From: Mycobacterium sp. 852002-51961_SCH5331710
GTDB lineage: Bacteria; Actinomycetota; Actinomycetes; Mycobacteriales; Mycobacteriaceae
Assembly: GCF_001665535.1 (NCBI RefSeq)
Contig: NZ_LZSQ01000007.1
Coordinates: 26,192-90,191 of the forward strand
Reading direction: 5' to 3'
DNA: 64,000 nucleotides
The notes below the pieces were generated by a model, which worked only from the letters and a program-made list of their open reading frames with translations, was not told where the DNA came from and made no database searches. Shown here one piece after another: positions 24,469 through 34,534 of this stretch (position 1 is the stretch's first letter; every line of letters starts with the position of its first letter). A program made the position numbers and the translations under genes.

Positions 24469-25137
24469 GTGTCTGAAGTGCTGTCGGTCAACATCGCGCG
24501 GGTCCGGGTCAATCCCGATGCGCCATCGAGGAACACGGGCATCGACAAGATCGCCGTGCCGGACCGGGTGGCCGTGCGTGCGCCGGGACCGCTGCGCGGT
24601 GGCCTGGGCAGTGGGCTGGTCGGCGACACCATCGGCCACACGAAGCTGCACGGCGGCGACGACCAAGCGGTCTACGTCTACGCACGAGAAGACCTCGACG
24701 AGTGGGAAAGCCGACTCGAGCGTCCGCTGACCAACGGCATGTTCGGCGAAAACCTCACCACCACAGGCGTTGAGGTGACACGGGCGCGCATCGGCGAACG
24801 CTGGCGCGTGGGCTCCGACGGCCTGTTGCTCGAGGTTTCCGCGCCGCGCACGCCGTGTCGGACATTCGCGGCTTTCCTGCAGATCGACCGTTGGATGAAA
24901 ACGTTCACCGCGGCCGCCGAACCCGGTGCGTATCTTCGCGTTATCTCACCCGGAACGGTGGGCGCAGGTGACGAGATCGTCGTCGAGCACCGCCCGGATC
25001 ACGACGTGACCGTCGAGTTGGCTTTCCGCGCAAGGATGTCCGACTCGTCGTTGCTTCCGGAATTGCTCGCCGCCGACGCGTTGTCCGCCGAACTCAAGGG
25101 ATACGCACGGCGGCGCCTGGCGGCCAGCGGGAAGTGA
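24469..25137 (+). CDS. Stand-alone MOSC-domain protein, YiiM-like
   Basis: The protein is 222 residues from GTG 24469. A TACCCT element at 24457-24462 sits 6 bases before it, so the transcript may be leaderless. It contains GLVGDTIGHTKLHGGDDQAV, LTNGMFGENLTTTGVEV and VSAPRTPCRTFAAFL with the conserved MOSC Cys. It closely follows the N-terminal domain of the fusion at 12575 but lacks the reductase parts, ending in a helical 3-alpha-like tail. Such proteins handle sulfur or oxo transfer with the molybdenum cofactor or detoxify N-hydroxylated bases. The electron donor, if any, is separate. Confidence 0.88.
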   Translation: MSEVLSVNIARVRVNPDAPSRNTGIDKIAVPDRVAVRAPGPLRGGLGSGLVGDTIGHTKLHGGDDQAVYVYAREDLDEWESRLERPLTNGMFGENLTTTGVEVTRARIGERWRVGSDGLLLEVSAPRTPCRTFAAFLQIDRWMKTFTAAAEPGAYLRVISPGTVGAGDEIVVEHRPDHDVTVELAFRARMSDSSLLPELLAADALSAELKGYARRRLAASGK

Positions 25138-25140
25138 CGG

Positions 25141-25386
25141 CTACTGAGGTTCGCCGGTCGGAATGGTGTAGGGCGCCGTGGTGATCGGTGGGACCGCGAC
25201 CGACGTCTCCGGAGTCGAGGGTGCCGTCGACTTGGTCGACGTCTCCCCCGTGGTCAACTGCGGTGCCGCGACCGCCGGCGCCCCGGTCGCGGAGTGGGTC
25301 TCGGCGTAGGCCAGCGTCAACCCGCTCGCAAACACGGCCCCGGTGCCGACCATCGCCAACAACAGCTTCAATCGCCTCGAATTCAC
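25141..25386 (-). CDS. Small exported Thr/Ser/Pro-rich protein
   Basis: The protein is 81 residues from GTG 25386. The N-terminus NSRRLKLLLAMVGTGAVFAS is a signal sequence or signal anchor, with probable cleavage after LAYA. The mature part is a Thr/Ser/Ala/Pro-rich low-complexity chain (ETSTKSTAPSTPETSVAVPP) ending in PTGEPQ, suggesting a disordered, possibly glycosylated exported peptide. It converges on the MOSC gene at 3-bp distance. Confidence 0.65.
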   Translation of the reverse strand: MNSRRLKLLLAMVGTGAVFASGLTLAYAETHSATGAPAVAAPQLTTGETSTKSTAPSTPETSVAVPPITTAPYTIPTGEPQ

Positions 25387-25591
25387 GTCTGATCGCTCCA
25401 CTCGAAATATCTCGGCAAACCTGAACGCCGAGCTCTTCTGTTCCAAACGGCGCTGTCATATACGGATTCGACAACCGCCCGCACAACCGGAACATTCCCG
25501 CTTCACGTCGGATTCTCAACTGAATTTCGCCAGGGTGGCGATGTGCGCATCCCACGCGTATCGACAACCGCTCCCGCTCTAGAGTCTTGAC

Positions 25592-26314
25592 GTGGCGAAA
25601 ACCAGTCCAGTCGATGACCGGGTGCGGCTCAACGGCGCACACGTCGCGGCCACCGTCGAGCAACTCGAACGTCGCATCGACGCGCGGTTCGGACAGCGTG
25701 GCCTGACCAAGACCGCGCGCGAACTCGGCCAGCTCGTGATGTCGGTCGACGACGAGGCGACCCTGTCCCACGCACGATTGCGCCGCACCACGCTGGCCGC
25801 ACGCGCCACCGGCATCGCCATCGTTGTCGCCGCCCTCATCGCCCTCGGGTACGGCCTGCGCTCGGCGGTTCTCGACGGGTTGGACCGCACCGCCGACTGG
25901 GTGCCGCTGACCGAAAGCGTGGTCAACGACCTCATCTTCGCCGCGATCGCCGTGGTGTTCTTGTGGGCATTCCCTGAAAGACTCGAGCGCCGTTCCCTGC
26001 TCGGACTCTCGCACCGCTTGCGGTCACTCACCCACGTCATCGATATGCACCAGCTGTCGAAGGATCCCGAGCAGGTCAACCCGAATTACGTACCCACCGC
26101 GCAGAGCACGCCGCACGGGCTCGACGCCGAGCAGCTCCACCACTACCTCAACTACTGCTCCGAACTGCTGAGCCTGACGGCCAAGACGGCGGCGCTGTGC
26201 GCCGAACACACCACCGACGGCGTGGTGCTCGAAACCGTTTCGGACATCGAGAATCTGACCACCCAGCTGTCGAGGAAGATCGGACAGAAGATCTCGTTGT
26301 TGCCGCGCGGTTAG
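25592..26314 (+). CDS. Two-transmembrane conserved hypothetical protein
   Basis: The protein is 240 residues from GTG 25592. An N-terminal helical region of about 65 residues (VEQLERRIDARFGQRGLTKT) precedes two membrane segments, TGIAIVVAALIALGYGL and VVNDLIFAAIAVVFLWAF. A C-terminal alpha-helical cytosolic domain contains LSHRLRSLTHVIDMHQLSKD and ends in a coiled-coil-like LETVSDIENLTTQLSRKIG. No catalytic motif is evident. It may act as an adaptor. Confidence 0.65.
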   Translation: MAKTSPVDDRVRLNGAHVAATVEQLERRIDARFGQRGLTKTARELGQLVMSVDDEATLSHARLRRTTLAARATGIAIVVAALIALGYGLRSAVLDGLDRTADWVPLTESVVNDLIFAAIAVVFLWAFPERLERRSLLGLSHRLRSLTHVIDMHQLSKDPEQVNPNYVPTAQSTPHGLDAEQLHHYLNYCSELLSLTAKTAALCAEHTTDGVVLETVSDIENLTTQLSRKIGQKISLLPRG

Positions 26315-27626
<1,312 letters not shown>

Positions 27627-27691
27627 GGTCCTGACGCCACTGGGCGACCGCCTCGTGCGGTCGCCCAGTTCGCGTTGGAGACAATCACTGC

Positions 27692-29242
27692 GTGACGCAG
27701 CAGCCGCGACCGACCGTTCCCGCGCTCCTGGCGCGCGCCTCCACCGAGTTCGGCGACCACACCTATCTGGTCACCCCGACCGAACGCCTCACCTACCGCG
27801 ACGCCGACCAGCGTTCGGCGGTCCTCGCGCGGTGGCTCCTGGGCCAAGGTGTCGGCAAGGGCACCCGCGTCGGGCTGTACTTCCCCAACGGCGTCGACTG
27901 GATCGTCTGGTGGCTGGCCATCTCGCGCGTCGGCGCGCTGGCCGTCCCACTCAGCACGCTCTACGCGCCCGCGGAGATCGCCAAAGTCGCAAGGCTGGCC
28001 GACGTCGCGGTGATCGTCGCTCCCGGCCGCGTCCTGAGCATCGACGTCGCTGAGCGGTTCGAAGCGGCATGGCCGGAGCTGACGACCCAACAGGGTGGAC
28101 GGCTGGCGCTAATCGCCGCCCCGTACCTGCGTCGTGTCGTAATCGTCGACGGCCCTGTTCCCTCCTGGGCGGCCGGGTGCGACGGCGAGGGGGTGCCCGC
28201 CGAGGTGCTGTCCGCAGCCGAGGCCGAGGTTTCGCCAGCCGATCTCGCGGTCGTGATTCACACCTCGGGCTCGACCGCGGACCCGAAGGGCGTCATGCAC
28301 ACCCACGGCACCCTCGTACGGCAGACGTCCACGTGGCCCGCCGCGATCCGAATGGTCACCAAAAGCGAAGGCGCGGTGCGGGTCCTGTGCGCGATGCCGT
28401 TCTTCTGGGTGGGCGGGCTACTCGCGGCCACCGGTGCGCTGCACGAACCCGTCACCGTGCTCGTCCTGCCCCGTCTGGAGGCCGAGGGCGCGCTGGATCT
28501 GATCGAGCGCGAGCGGGCCGCCGGCGTCATCGGATGGCCCGCGTTCACCCAGCGCATGCGCGAACACCCGAGCTTTGCCGACCGGGATCTGTCCAGCGCC
28601 CCGATGCTGCGCGACGGGCCGCTCGACATCGCGATGGTCGACGTCCCCGACGGGTATCCCGTGCACCGCACCATGTCCGAAACCGCGGGCGGGTTCGCGT
28701 TCACCGACATGTGCATCGTCGACGACGATGGCGCCCCGGTGCCCGACGGCGAGGTCGGCGAACTGTTGATCCGCGGGATCGGCGTGATGGCCGGCTACAA
28801 CAAGCGCGAGCGGTGGGAGACCTTCGACGAAAACGGTTGGTATCACACGGGTGACCGCGTCTACCGAAAACCGGGTGACCCGCGGCTGTTCTACGTCGGC
28901 CGCACCACGGACATGATCAAGTCCGCGGGCGCCAACGTCTCGCCGCTCGAGGTCCAAGCTGTCATCGAGGACTTCCCCGGCGTGGCACAGTGTCTGGTGC
29001 TCGGCATCGACGATCCCCGTCGCGGAGAGCAGGTCTGCGCCGTCGTCGTACCCACCGCCGCCGGTATCGACGTCGAGGCGCTGGCCGCTCACACCCGCGC
29101 GCACCTGTCCGCGTACAAGGTGCCGGGCCGCTGGGTTCTGGCCTCGAGTGAGCAGATCCCGATCCTGTCCAGCGGTAAGTTCGACCGCAGGTCGCTGAGC
29201 GCCATGATCGCCGACGGCACCCTCGAATCGGTCGGTGGGTGA
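27692..29242 (+). CDS. AMP-binding acyl-CoA synthetase-like enzyme
   Basis: The protein is 516 residues from GTG 27692. Adenylate-forming motifs appear in order: A3 VVIHTSGSTADPKGVMHTHG near residue 190, an A5-like HRTMSETAGGFAF, A7/A8 WYHTGDRV and VGRTTDMIKSAGANVSPLEV, and the A10 catalytic Lys in PILSSGKFDRRSL. It therefore activates a carboxylic acid as acyl-AMP, most likely for CoA ligation. The central region is shorter than in long-chain FadD enzymes and the A5 element lacks the usual YGxTE. It overlaps the dehalogenase frame at GTGA (29239), suggesting a joint pathway in which the halide or ester product feeds CoA activation. Confidence 0.9.
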   Translation: MTQQPRPTVPALLARASTEFGDHTYLVTPTERLTYRDADQRSAVLARWLLGQGVGKGTRVGLYFPNGVDWIVWWLAISRVGALAVPLSTLYAPAEIAKVARLADVAVIVAPGRVLSIDVAERFEAAWPELTTQQGGRLALIAAPYLRRVVIVDGPVPSWAAGCDGEGVPAEVLSAAEAEVSPADLAVVIHTSGSTADPKGVMHTHGTLVRQTSTWPAAIRMVTKSEGAVRVLCAMPFFWVGGLLAATGALHEPVTVLVLPRLEAEGALDLIERERAAGVIGWPAFTQRMREHPSFADRDLSSAPMLRDGPLDIAMVDVPDGYPVHRTMSETAGGFAFTDMCIVDDDGAPVPDGEVGELLIRGIGVMAGYNKRERWETFDENGWYHTGDRVYRKPGDPRLFYVGRTTDMIKSAGANVSPLEVQAVIEDFPGVAQCLVLGIDDPRRGEQVCAVVVPTAAGIDVEALAAHTRAHLSAYKVPGRWVLASSEQIPILSSGKFDRRSLSAMIADGTLESVGG

Positions 29243-29247
29243 GCCGG

Positions 29248-30207
29248 ATGGCGGTTCTGAGAACACCCGACGAGCGTTTCGCCGCGCTGCCCGACTACCC
29301 GTTCAAACCCTCCTACGTCGAGGTCCAGACGCGCGGAATCGACCCGCTGCGAATGCATTACGTCGACGCGGGACCGGTCGACGCGCCCGTCGTCGTGCTG
29401 CTGCACGGCCAACCCACCTGGTCGTATCTGTACCGGCACGTCATCGGTGCCCTACTCGATGCGGGTCTGCGCGTGATCGCGCCAGACAACATCGGTTACG
29501 GTCGGTCCGACAAGCTGACCGAGCCGACGGATTACACGTTCAAGCGCCACGTCGACTGGGTGCACAGCGCGATCACCCGGTTGAATCTGACCGACATCAC
29601 GCTGGTCGTGCAGGACTGGGGCGGGCCGATCGGGCTCAGTGTGCTTGCCCGCGAACCGGACCGGTTCGCCCGCGTCGTCGCGAGCAACACGATCCTGCAC
29701 ACGTGCGACCCCGCTCTCGCGGGCCGGCTCGAGTGGCCGCACCACGGTGTCGGCGACGGTCAGGTCATCCACCAGGAGACCCTCCTCGACTATGTGGCGT
29801 TCTACCAACGGTCACCGGATCTCGTTCCAAGCCTTTTCCTCGACGCGGTGGCCGGGCCGTTGAGCCCCGACGTACTGGCCGCCTACGACGCGCCGTTCCC
29901 GGATCGGGCGTACACCGCCGGCCTGCGTCAGATGACGGCATTGATCCCGTTGACCCGCAACGATCCCGGCGCCGCGATCGGGCGCGAGACCATGGCCGCG
30001 CTCGGCGAGTGGCGACGGCCGTTTCTCACGGCCTACTCCGACGGTGATCCGCCGACCCAAGGCTGGGACAAGGTTTTCGCCGACCACGTGCCCGGCGCGA
30101 AGGGCCAACCCCATACGACCATCGAGGGCGCGGGCCACTTCGTGCAGGAACAGCGGGGCGGCGAACTCGGGCGCATCGTCGCCGAATTCGTCACCCGCAC
30201 CGCATGA
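29248..30207 (+). CDS. Haloalkane dehalogenase-like alpha/beta hydrolase
   Basis: The protein is 319 residues from ATG 29248 (MAVLRTPDERF), which matches the usual start of subfamily-I haloalkane dehalogenases; GTG 29239 overlaps the upstream stop. It shows VVLLHGQPTWSYLYRHVI for the oxyanion hole and TLVVQDWGGPIGLSVL with the Asp nucleophile followed by the halide-binding Trp. The acid region is TAYSDGDPPTQGWD and the base lies in IEGAGHFVQEQRGGEL. From memory, the family includes mycobacterial DhaA/Rv2296-type proteins. It would hydrolyse C-halogen bonds of haloalkanes, but related hydrolases accept other substrates. It ends back-to-back with the next gene's stop: TGATCA at 30205-30210. Confidence 0.9.
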   Translation: MAVLRTPDERFAALPDYPFKPSYVEVQTRGIDPLRMHYVDAGPVDAPVVVLLHGQPTWSYLYRHVIGALLDAGLRVIAPDNIGYGRSDKLTEPTDYTFKRHVDWVHSAITRLNLTDITLVVQDWGGPIGLSVLAREPDRFARVVASNTILHTCDPALAGRLEWPHHGVGDGQVIHQETLLDYVAFYQRSPDLVPSLFLDAVAGPLSPDVLAAYDAPFPDRAYTAGLRQMTALIPLTRNDPGAAIGRETMAALGEWRRPFLTAYSDGDPPTQGWDKVFADHVPGAKGQPHTTIEGAGHFVQEQRGGELGRIVAEFVTRTA

Positions 30208-31392
30208 TCAGAGCCCGAACTGGTCGTCGATGATGCCGAGCCAGACCTGGGCCGCGTCGATCGCCACCTTCTCGCTGATGAACGCGTGCTGCGTGCCGGT
30301 GTACATGTCCCGGAACGCCCGTTCCAATCGGCTGCCCTCGCGAATCGAACTGGTGCCCGCGACCAGATGCGCCCACTCCGCACACTGGCGCGCCACATCC
30401 GTGGCGTACACCGCGGCCACCCGCATGTCCGCCCGCAGGGCCGGGGTGAGGTCGTCGCCCGCCGCGACGGCGGACTCGGCGGCGGCGAAGGCGTCGAGCA
30501 CCAGCAGCCGCGCCGCCCGCCACGCCGCGACGTGATGAGCCAGACCTTTCTGAAACGTCGGCCGACTGGCCAGCGACGCCATATCGCTCATGCGGAACTT
30601 CGTGGCGGCGAGTTCTTCGACGTCGTCGAGCATGCTCTTGGCCACGCCGAGCGCCCACGACGCATGCCCGGCGGCGGTCACCGGCATCATGCCCATCCGC
30701 GTCGCGGGTGACGATCCGCGCAGCGGCTCCCGGGTGAACAACGCGAACGTGCGCTCGGCGGGCACGAACACGTCCTCGACGCTGTAGTCGTAGGAGCCCG
30801 TTCCCTTGAGCCCCTGCACATACCAGCCGTCGTTGAAACTCACCTGCTCGCGCGGCAGGATCGCGACCTGCATTTCCGGGATACCTTCGCTGACCCAGCG
30901 CATCTCGGTGCCGTCCATCGGCAGAAAACCCGCAGCGACATATTGCGAGTGACCGATCCCCGAACCGAAGCTCCACGACCCGGTCAACCGGTATCCGCCC
31001 GACACGGCGGCGCCCTGACCGTTGGGAAAGAACTGCCCGCCCATGGTGACCCGGTTGTCGTGGGCGGTGAACACCTCGGCGAACCCGGCATCGGGCAGAT
31101 ACGCGGCGGCCGCGAACGACGACGGCAGGTTGGCGATGCCGACCCATCCGAAAGAACCGTCCTGCCATGCCATTTCGATCCAGGTCTCGATCATCTCGGC
31201 GAACGACGGCTCGCTGCCACCCGCGGGCGCGGGGTTGAACGCCGTCATCAGCCCGCATTCCCACATCGCATCGACGACGGCCGGGCTGAGCGTGCGCCTC
31301 TGCTCCGACTCCCCGGCTTCCCGTTGCACGATTTCGCGCAGGCCGCGCACCCGCCCGGCGATGCCCCCGGCGGCTTCCAATGTCGACGTCAT
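30208..31392 (-). CDS. Acyl-CoA dehydrogenase-fold flavin-dependent monooxygenase-like protein
   Basis: The protein is 394 residues from ATG 31392. It has the acyl-CoA dehydrogenase fold: the N-terminal helical bundle with LSPAVVDAMWECGLMTAFNP, the central beta domain with GGYRLTGSWSFGSGIGHSQY and LKGTGSYDYSVEDVFVPAER, and a C-terminal helical domain ending TGTQHAFISEKVAIDAAQVW. The GSWSFGSGI segment and the absence of the usual catalytic Glu pattern place it near HsaA/pimeloyl-type flavin monooxygenases rather than beta-oxidation dehydrogenases. It needs a separate flavin reductase. Its stop touches that of the convergent dehalogenase. Confidence 0.88.
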   Translation of the reverse strand: MTSTLEAAGGIAGRVRGLREIVQREAGESEQRRTLSPAVVDAMWECGLMTAFNPAPAGGSEPSFAEMIETWIEMAWQDGSFGWVGIANLPSSFAAAAYLPDAGFAEVFTAHDNRVTMGGQFFPNGQGAAVSGGYRLTGSWSFGSGIGHSQYVAAGFLPMDGTEMRWVSEGIPEMQVAILPREQVSFNDGWYVQGLKGTGSYDYSVEDVFVPAERTFALFTREPLRGSSPATRMGMMPVTAAGHASWALGVAKSMLDDVEELAATKFRMSDMASLASRPTFQKGLAHHVAAWRAARLLVLDAFAAAESAVAAGDDLTPALRADMRVAAVYATDVARQCAEWAHLVAGTSSIREGSRLERAFRDMYTGTQHAFISEKVAIDAAQVWLGIIDDQFGL

Positions 31393-31438
31393 CAGTCCTC
31401 TTTATCAGCGATCGTCTCGCCGCACATACACTTCGCCC

Positions 31439-31885
31439 GTGCACGTCACCGCACTCAACATCGCTCCGGGCAGCCGGCTGCCGATGCGCTCCGTCGGTGA
31501 GGTGGTCGCCGAGGCGGCAACCGGCCTGGTCGGCGACCGCTACCACGGCACCCGCCACCGCCACGTGACCGTCCAGTCGCAGGAGCTGTTGGACCGTGCG
31601 GCGGCCGATCTCGGCTACGCGTTCGACCAGGCCCAGACCCGACGCAACGTGACGGTGGACGTCGGCGAGATCCCCACCAGGCCGGGTACGCGGTTGCTGA
31701 TCGGCGGTGTGCTGTTGGAGGTAGTGCGGGTGTCGGCGCCGTGCCGCCTGCTCGACGACTGGATCGGTGCGGGCGCCGCGGCAGCGCTGCGCAGCCGGGG
31801 CGGCTCGGCCTGCCGCCTGCTCAGCTCGGGCACGATCCGTCTCGGCGATCCGGTCGAAGTGCTGACCGCGTCAGAGCCGCAGTGA
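31439..31885 (+). CDS. Short MOSC-domain protein
   Basis: The protein is 148 residues from GTG 31439; TACACT at 31427-31432 lies 6 bases upstream, suggesting a leaderless transcript. It shows the compact MOSC core: IAPGSRLPMRSVGEVVAEAA, GLVGDRYHGTRHRHVTVQSQ, RRNVTVDVGEI and the conserved Cys in RVSAPCRLLDDW. It differs from the YiiM-like proteins at 12575 and 24469, being nearer the short MOSC type. It is divergent from the acyl-CoA dehydrogenase-like gene by 46 bp. A sulfur-carrier or cofactor-linked role is inferred from the fold only. Confidence 0.85.
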   Translation: MHVTALNIAPGSRLPMRSVGEVVAEAATGLVGDRYHGTRHRHVTVQSQELLDRAAADLGYAFDQAQTRRNVTVDVGEIPTRPGTRLLIGGVLLEVVRVSAPCRLLDDWIGAGAAAALRSRGGSACRLLSSGTIRLGDPVEVLTASEPQ

Positions 31886-31887
31886 CC

Positions 31888-32430
31888 TCACTTGATGATG
31901 CGAACCAGGTACGGCGTCATGTTGGCGGTCCGCACCGGCGACACCGCGACGCCCTGCTCGGTGGCCTCCAGCATCTGCCCGTTGCCGACGAACAACGCCA
32001 CGCTCTGGTTTCCGTTGGGGCCGTAGAAGATCAGATCACCCGGCAGCGCCTCGGAGGGCAACACCTTCTGGCCGACGTTGTACTGCGCGCCCGACGACCG
32101 CGGCAGCTTGACCCCGACGCCGGCGAACGAATAGACCATGAGACCCGACGCGTCGAAACCGACGGTGCTGACGGCCGGATTCAGGCCGACGATGTGGCCT
32201 TCGCGGTCGAGTCCGGCGACGTTGTCGGCCGTGCCACTGCCCTTCGTCGGCCCGTTCGCATCTCCCCCGCCGTAGGAGAACGGGACACCGCGCTGGGAGA
32301 GCCCGCGGGCGATGACGAGATCGACCGCCTGCTGGTTGGCCGCGGACCGCGGCGATGGTGCGGCGGCCGCCACCCCAGGAACGGTCACCAACAGGGCGAC
32401 GCCGATCACCAAGGCGTAGATGCGTTTCAT
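31888..32430 (-). CDS. ripD: RipD-like NlpC/P60 protein with degenerate active site
   Basis: The protein is 180 residues from ATG 32430 with a signal peptide ending GVAAAA-PS. The NlpC/P60 core is clear: VIARGLSQRGVPFSYGGGDA, KLPRSSGAQYNVGQKVLP and ALPGDLIFYGPNGNQSVALF. The catalytic Cys position is Ala in VGFDASGLMVYSF, and the His position of the following strand is Ser in NQSVALFVG. This is the known inactive substitution pattern of mycobacterial RipD, a peptidoglycan-binding, non-hydrolytic protein. Compared with M. tuberculosis RipD as I recall it, a short insert (DREGHIVGLNPAVS) is present and the C-terminal Pro/Gln repeat tail is missing. Confidence 0.88.
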   Translation of the reverse strand: MKRIYALVIGVALLVTVPGVAAAAPSPRSAANQQAVDLVIARGLSQRGVPFSYGGGDANGPTKGSGTADNVAGLDREGHIVGLNPAVSTVGFDASGLMVYSFAGVGVKLPRSSGAQYNVGQKVLPSEALPGDLIFYGPNGNQSVALFVGNGQMLEATEQGVAVSPVRTANMTPYLVRIIK

Positions 32431-32589
32431 GGTTCGTTGCTCTTTCTCGACTGCGCGCACACTTATGGCGCTGTATTCACTTGTACCGGTTTGTTTGCTC
32501 GGAGTGCCAATTCGCGCCTGGCCCAGCGCCAATGAGATGCAGTACCGTAACCGAACAGTGATTACTCCCCTGCTTTGCGGCGTGTGGCG

Positions 32590-33798
32590 ATGACCGAGCG
32601 GGTCGCGGTGGTCGGCGGCGGCATCATCGGCGTCGCGGTCGCCCGCGAGATCGTGCGGCGGCGTCCCGACTCCGATGTCACGTTGTTCGAGAAGGAAGAC
32701 CGCCTGGCCTCGCATCAGACGGGCCGCAACAGCGGCGTCGTGCATGCCGGTCTGTACTACGAACCCGGATCGCAGAAGGCCCTGCTCTGCCGTCGCGGGG
32801 TGGGTCTGCTCGAAGCGTTCTGCACGGAGCGCGGGATCCGCCGCATCGCCTGCGGCAAGGTGTTGGTCGCCCTCAATGACGCCGAAAAGGGCCGCCTCGC
32901 CGACATCGAGCGGCGGGCGGTGGCCAACGGTGTACCCGGGGTTCGGATCATCGGGGCGCAGGAACTGCACGAGCTCGAGCCGAACGTGCGCGGGATCGCC
33001 GCCCTGCACTCGCCGTCGACCTCGATCGTCGATTACGCCGAGGTCACCAGGGAGCTAGCCGCCGACGCAACCGGCGCCGGTGCGAAAGTGCTTCTCGGAC
33101 AACGGGTGACAGGCCTGGAGGTGGGTGACACCGAAGTGCTCGTCAGCGCCGGCGCCGACGGCGACCAGACGCAGGCCGGTTTCGACCGGGTCGTCGTGTG
33201 CGGCGGTCTGCAGAGCGACCGGCTCGCCGAGATGGCCGGGGACGGGCCGAATCCGGTGATCATGCCGTTCCGGGGTGAGTACTACGCGCTGAAACCGCAT
33301 CGGCGCGATCTGGTCAACGGTTTGGTCTATCCGGTGCCCGATCCGCGGTACCCGTTTCTCGGGGTGCACGTCACCCCGCGGGTGGACGGGGAGGTGCTGA
33401 TCGGACCGAACGCGGTCCTGGCTCTGGCGCGTGAGGGCTACACGTGGGGAACGGTGTCGGTGCGCGATCTGGGCGCAATTGCGTCGACACCGGCCTTCTG
33501 GCGATTCGCCCGACGGCACTGGCGCACGGGGATCCGCGAAGTGGCCGGATCGCTGTCCAAGCGTCGCTTCATCACCGCCGCGAGGGCCTACGTGCCCGGG
33601 TTGGCCGACGACGACGTGGTTCCCGGCACCGCTGGAGTGCGGGCGCAAGCCCTCGATCCCGACGGCGGTCTCGTCGACGACTTCCGGATCAGTGTCCGCG
33701 GCCGCGTCGTGGTGCTCCGCAATGCACCGTCGCCTGCCGCGACATCGTCGCTGGCGATCGCCGAGCACGTCGTCGACACCTTCGAAGCCGCAGAGTGA
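32590..33798 (+). CDS. lhgO: L-2-hydroxyglutarate oxidase
   Basis: The protein is 402 residues from ATG 32590. It has the FAD-binding VAVVGGGIIGVAVAREIVRR at residues 5-24. LASHQTGRNSGVVHAGLYYE, the signature of LhgO/YgaF in the DAO superfamily, follows near 45. ELHELEPNVRGIAALHSPST and the substrate-side RGEYYALKPHRRDLVNGLVY come next, and a C-terminal second FAD contact is VVVLRNAPSPAATSSLAIAE. It oxidises L-2-hydroxyglutarate to 2-oxoglutarate, a metabolite repair and lysine/glutarate degradation step, probably delivering electrons to the quinone pool. It converges with the methyltransferase. Confidence 0.92.
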   Translation: MTERVAVVGGGIIGVAVAREIVRRRPDSDVTLFEKEDRLASHQTGRNSGVVHAGLYYEPGSQKALLCRRGVGLLEAFCTERGIRRIACGKVLVALNDAEKGRLADIERRAVANGVPGVRIIGAQELHELEPNVRGIAALHSPSTSIVDYAEVTRELAADATGAGAKVLLGQRVTGLEVGDTEVLVSAGADGDQTQAGFDRVVVCGGLQSDRLAEMAGDGPNPVIMPFRGEYYALKPHRRDLVNGLVYPVPDPRYPFLGVHVTPRVDGEVLIGPNAVLALAREGYTWGTVSVRDLGAIASTPAFWRFARRHWRTGIREVAGSLSKRRFITAARAYVPGLADDDVVPGTAGVRAQALDPDGGLVDDFRISVRGRVVVLRNAPSPAATSSLAIAEHVVDTFEAAE

Positions 33799-33818
33799 CT
33801 CGCGAAGGTCGCTGACGA

Positions 33819-34487
33819 TCAGGCCGGGCGCACCGCCCTGAAGAACGCCACGTGGCCGAACACGCGCACGCGCTGGTGGCCGACCTGAGTGCACTCGAAG
33901 CCGGCGCCTCGCAGTTGTCGCGGTATCGCATCGCCGCGGTTGCCTGCAGCGTGTGCACTCCGCATGAGGCGGCGGGCCAGCACGCCGTCCTCGGCGGACA
34001 CCTCGCCACCGATGTCGACGAGGTGCAACTCGCCACCGGGCCGCAGGACGCGGAAAATCTGCTCGGCGGCAGCGTCTTTCGTGTCGTCATCGAGGTGATG
34101 CCACATCATCGAGGACAGCACCCGATCGAACACCCCGTCGGCATGCGGGAGCCTTTGGGCGTATCCACGGTCGAATGTGACGCCGGTCAGGCCACGGGCC
34201 TTGCGCTCGGCACGGCGCAACGCCAGCGGATCGGGGTCGCACCCGGTCGCCGCGATGCCGGGGTGCGCCTGGTGCGCAGCAACGATGAGATTGCCGGTGC
34301 CGCAACCGACTTCGAGAACCGTCATCCCGTCGCGCAGGTCGGCCTGTGCGATCAGCGTGCGATACGCCCGTCGGAACCCCAGGGCGCGGGTCAGCAGGTC
34401 GTAGGCGGGCAGAAACATGTCGTGACCCGCGGCGGGCAGATAGTCGTGGTGCCCCGTTGCTTCGGTAGTAGGAGTATTTTCTGTCAT
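33819..34487 (-). CDS. Class I SAM-dependent methyltransferase
   Basis: The protein is 222 residues from ATG 34487. The SAM-binding motif I is GMTVLEVGCGTGNLIVAAHQ near residue 55, with the acidic ribose contact in ATGCDPDPLALRRAERKA and motif III in EQIFRVLRPGGELHLVDIGG. The target is unknown; it resembles small-molecule methyltransferases. It is divergent from the AraC regulator at 34535 with only 47 bp between starts, where two direct repeats lie, so the AraC protein likely controls it. Confidence 0.9.
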   Translation of the reverse strand: MTENTPTTEATGHHDYLPAAGHDMFLPAYDLLTRALGFRRAYRTLIAQADLRDGMTVLEVGCGTGNLIVAAHQAHPGIAATGCDPDPLALRRAERKARGLTGVTFDRGYAQRLPHADGVFDRVLSSMMWHHLDDDTKDAAAEQIFRVLRPGGELHLVDIGGEVSAEDGVLARRLMRSAHAAGNRGDAIPRQLRGAGFECTQVGHQRVRVFGHVAFFRAVRPA

Positions 34488-34502
34488 GATGCCATCGTGA
34501 AC

Positions 34503-34531
34503 GGGTGATCGCTCGTAGTGTTGGGTGATCG
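34503..34531. promoter_or_regulatory. Direct repeat in the methyltransferase/araC divergent promoter
   Basis: GGGTGATCG occurs at 34503-34511 and at 34523-34531, offset by 20 bp, about two helical turns. Direct repeats at this spacing suit the paired helix-turn-helix motifs of an AraC-family regulator. The AraC gene starts 4 bp downstream, so the site would cover both divergent start regions. Binding is inferred. Confidence 0.5.
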
Positions 34532-34534
34532 TCG

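Noticed and set aside
25489..25515. GGAACA followed by GTC as a possible SigE/SigH promoter
   Set aside because: The -10 side lacks the GTT expected at the right spacing, so the match is too weak.
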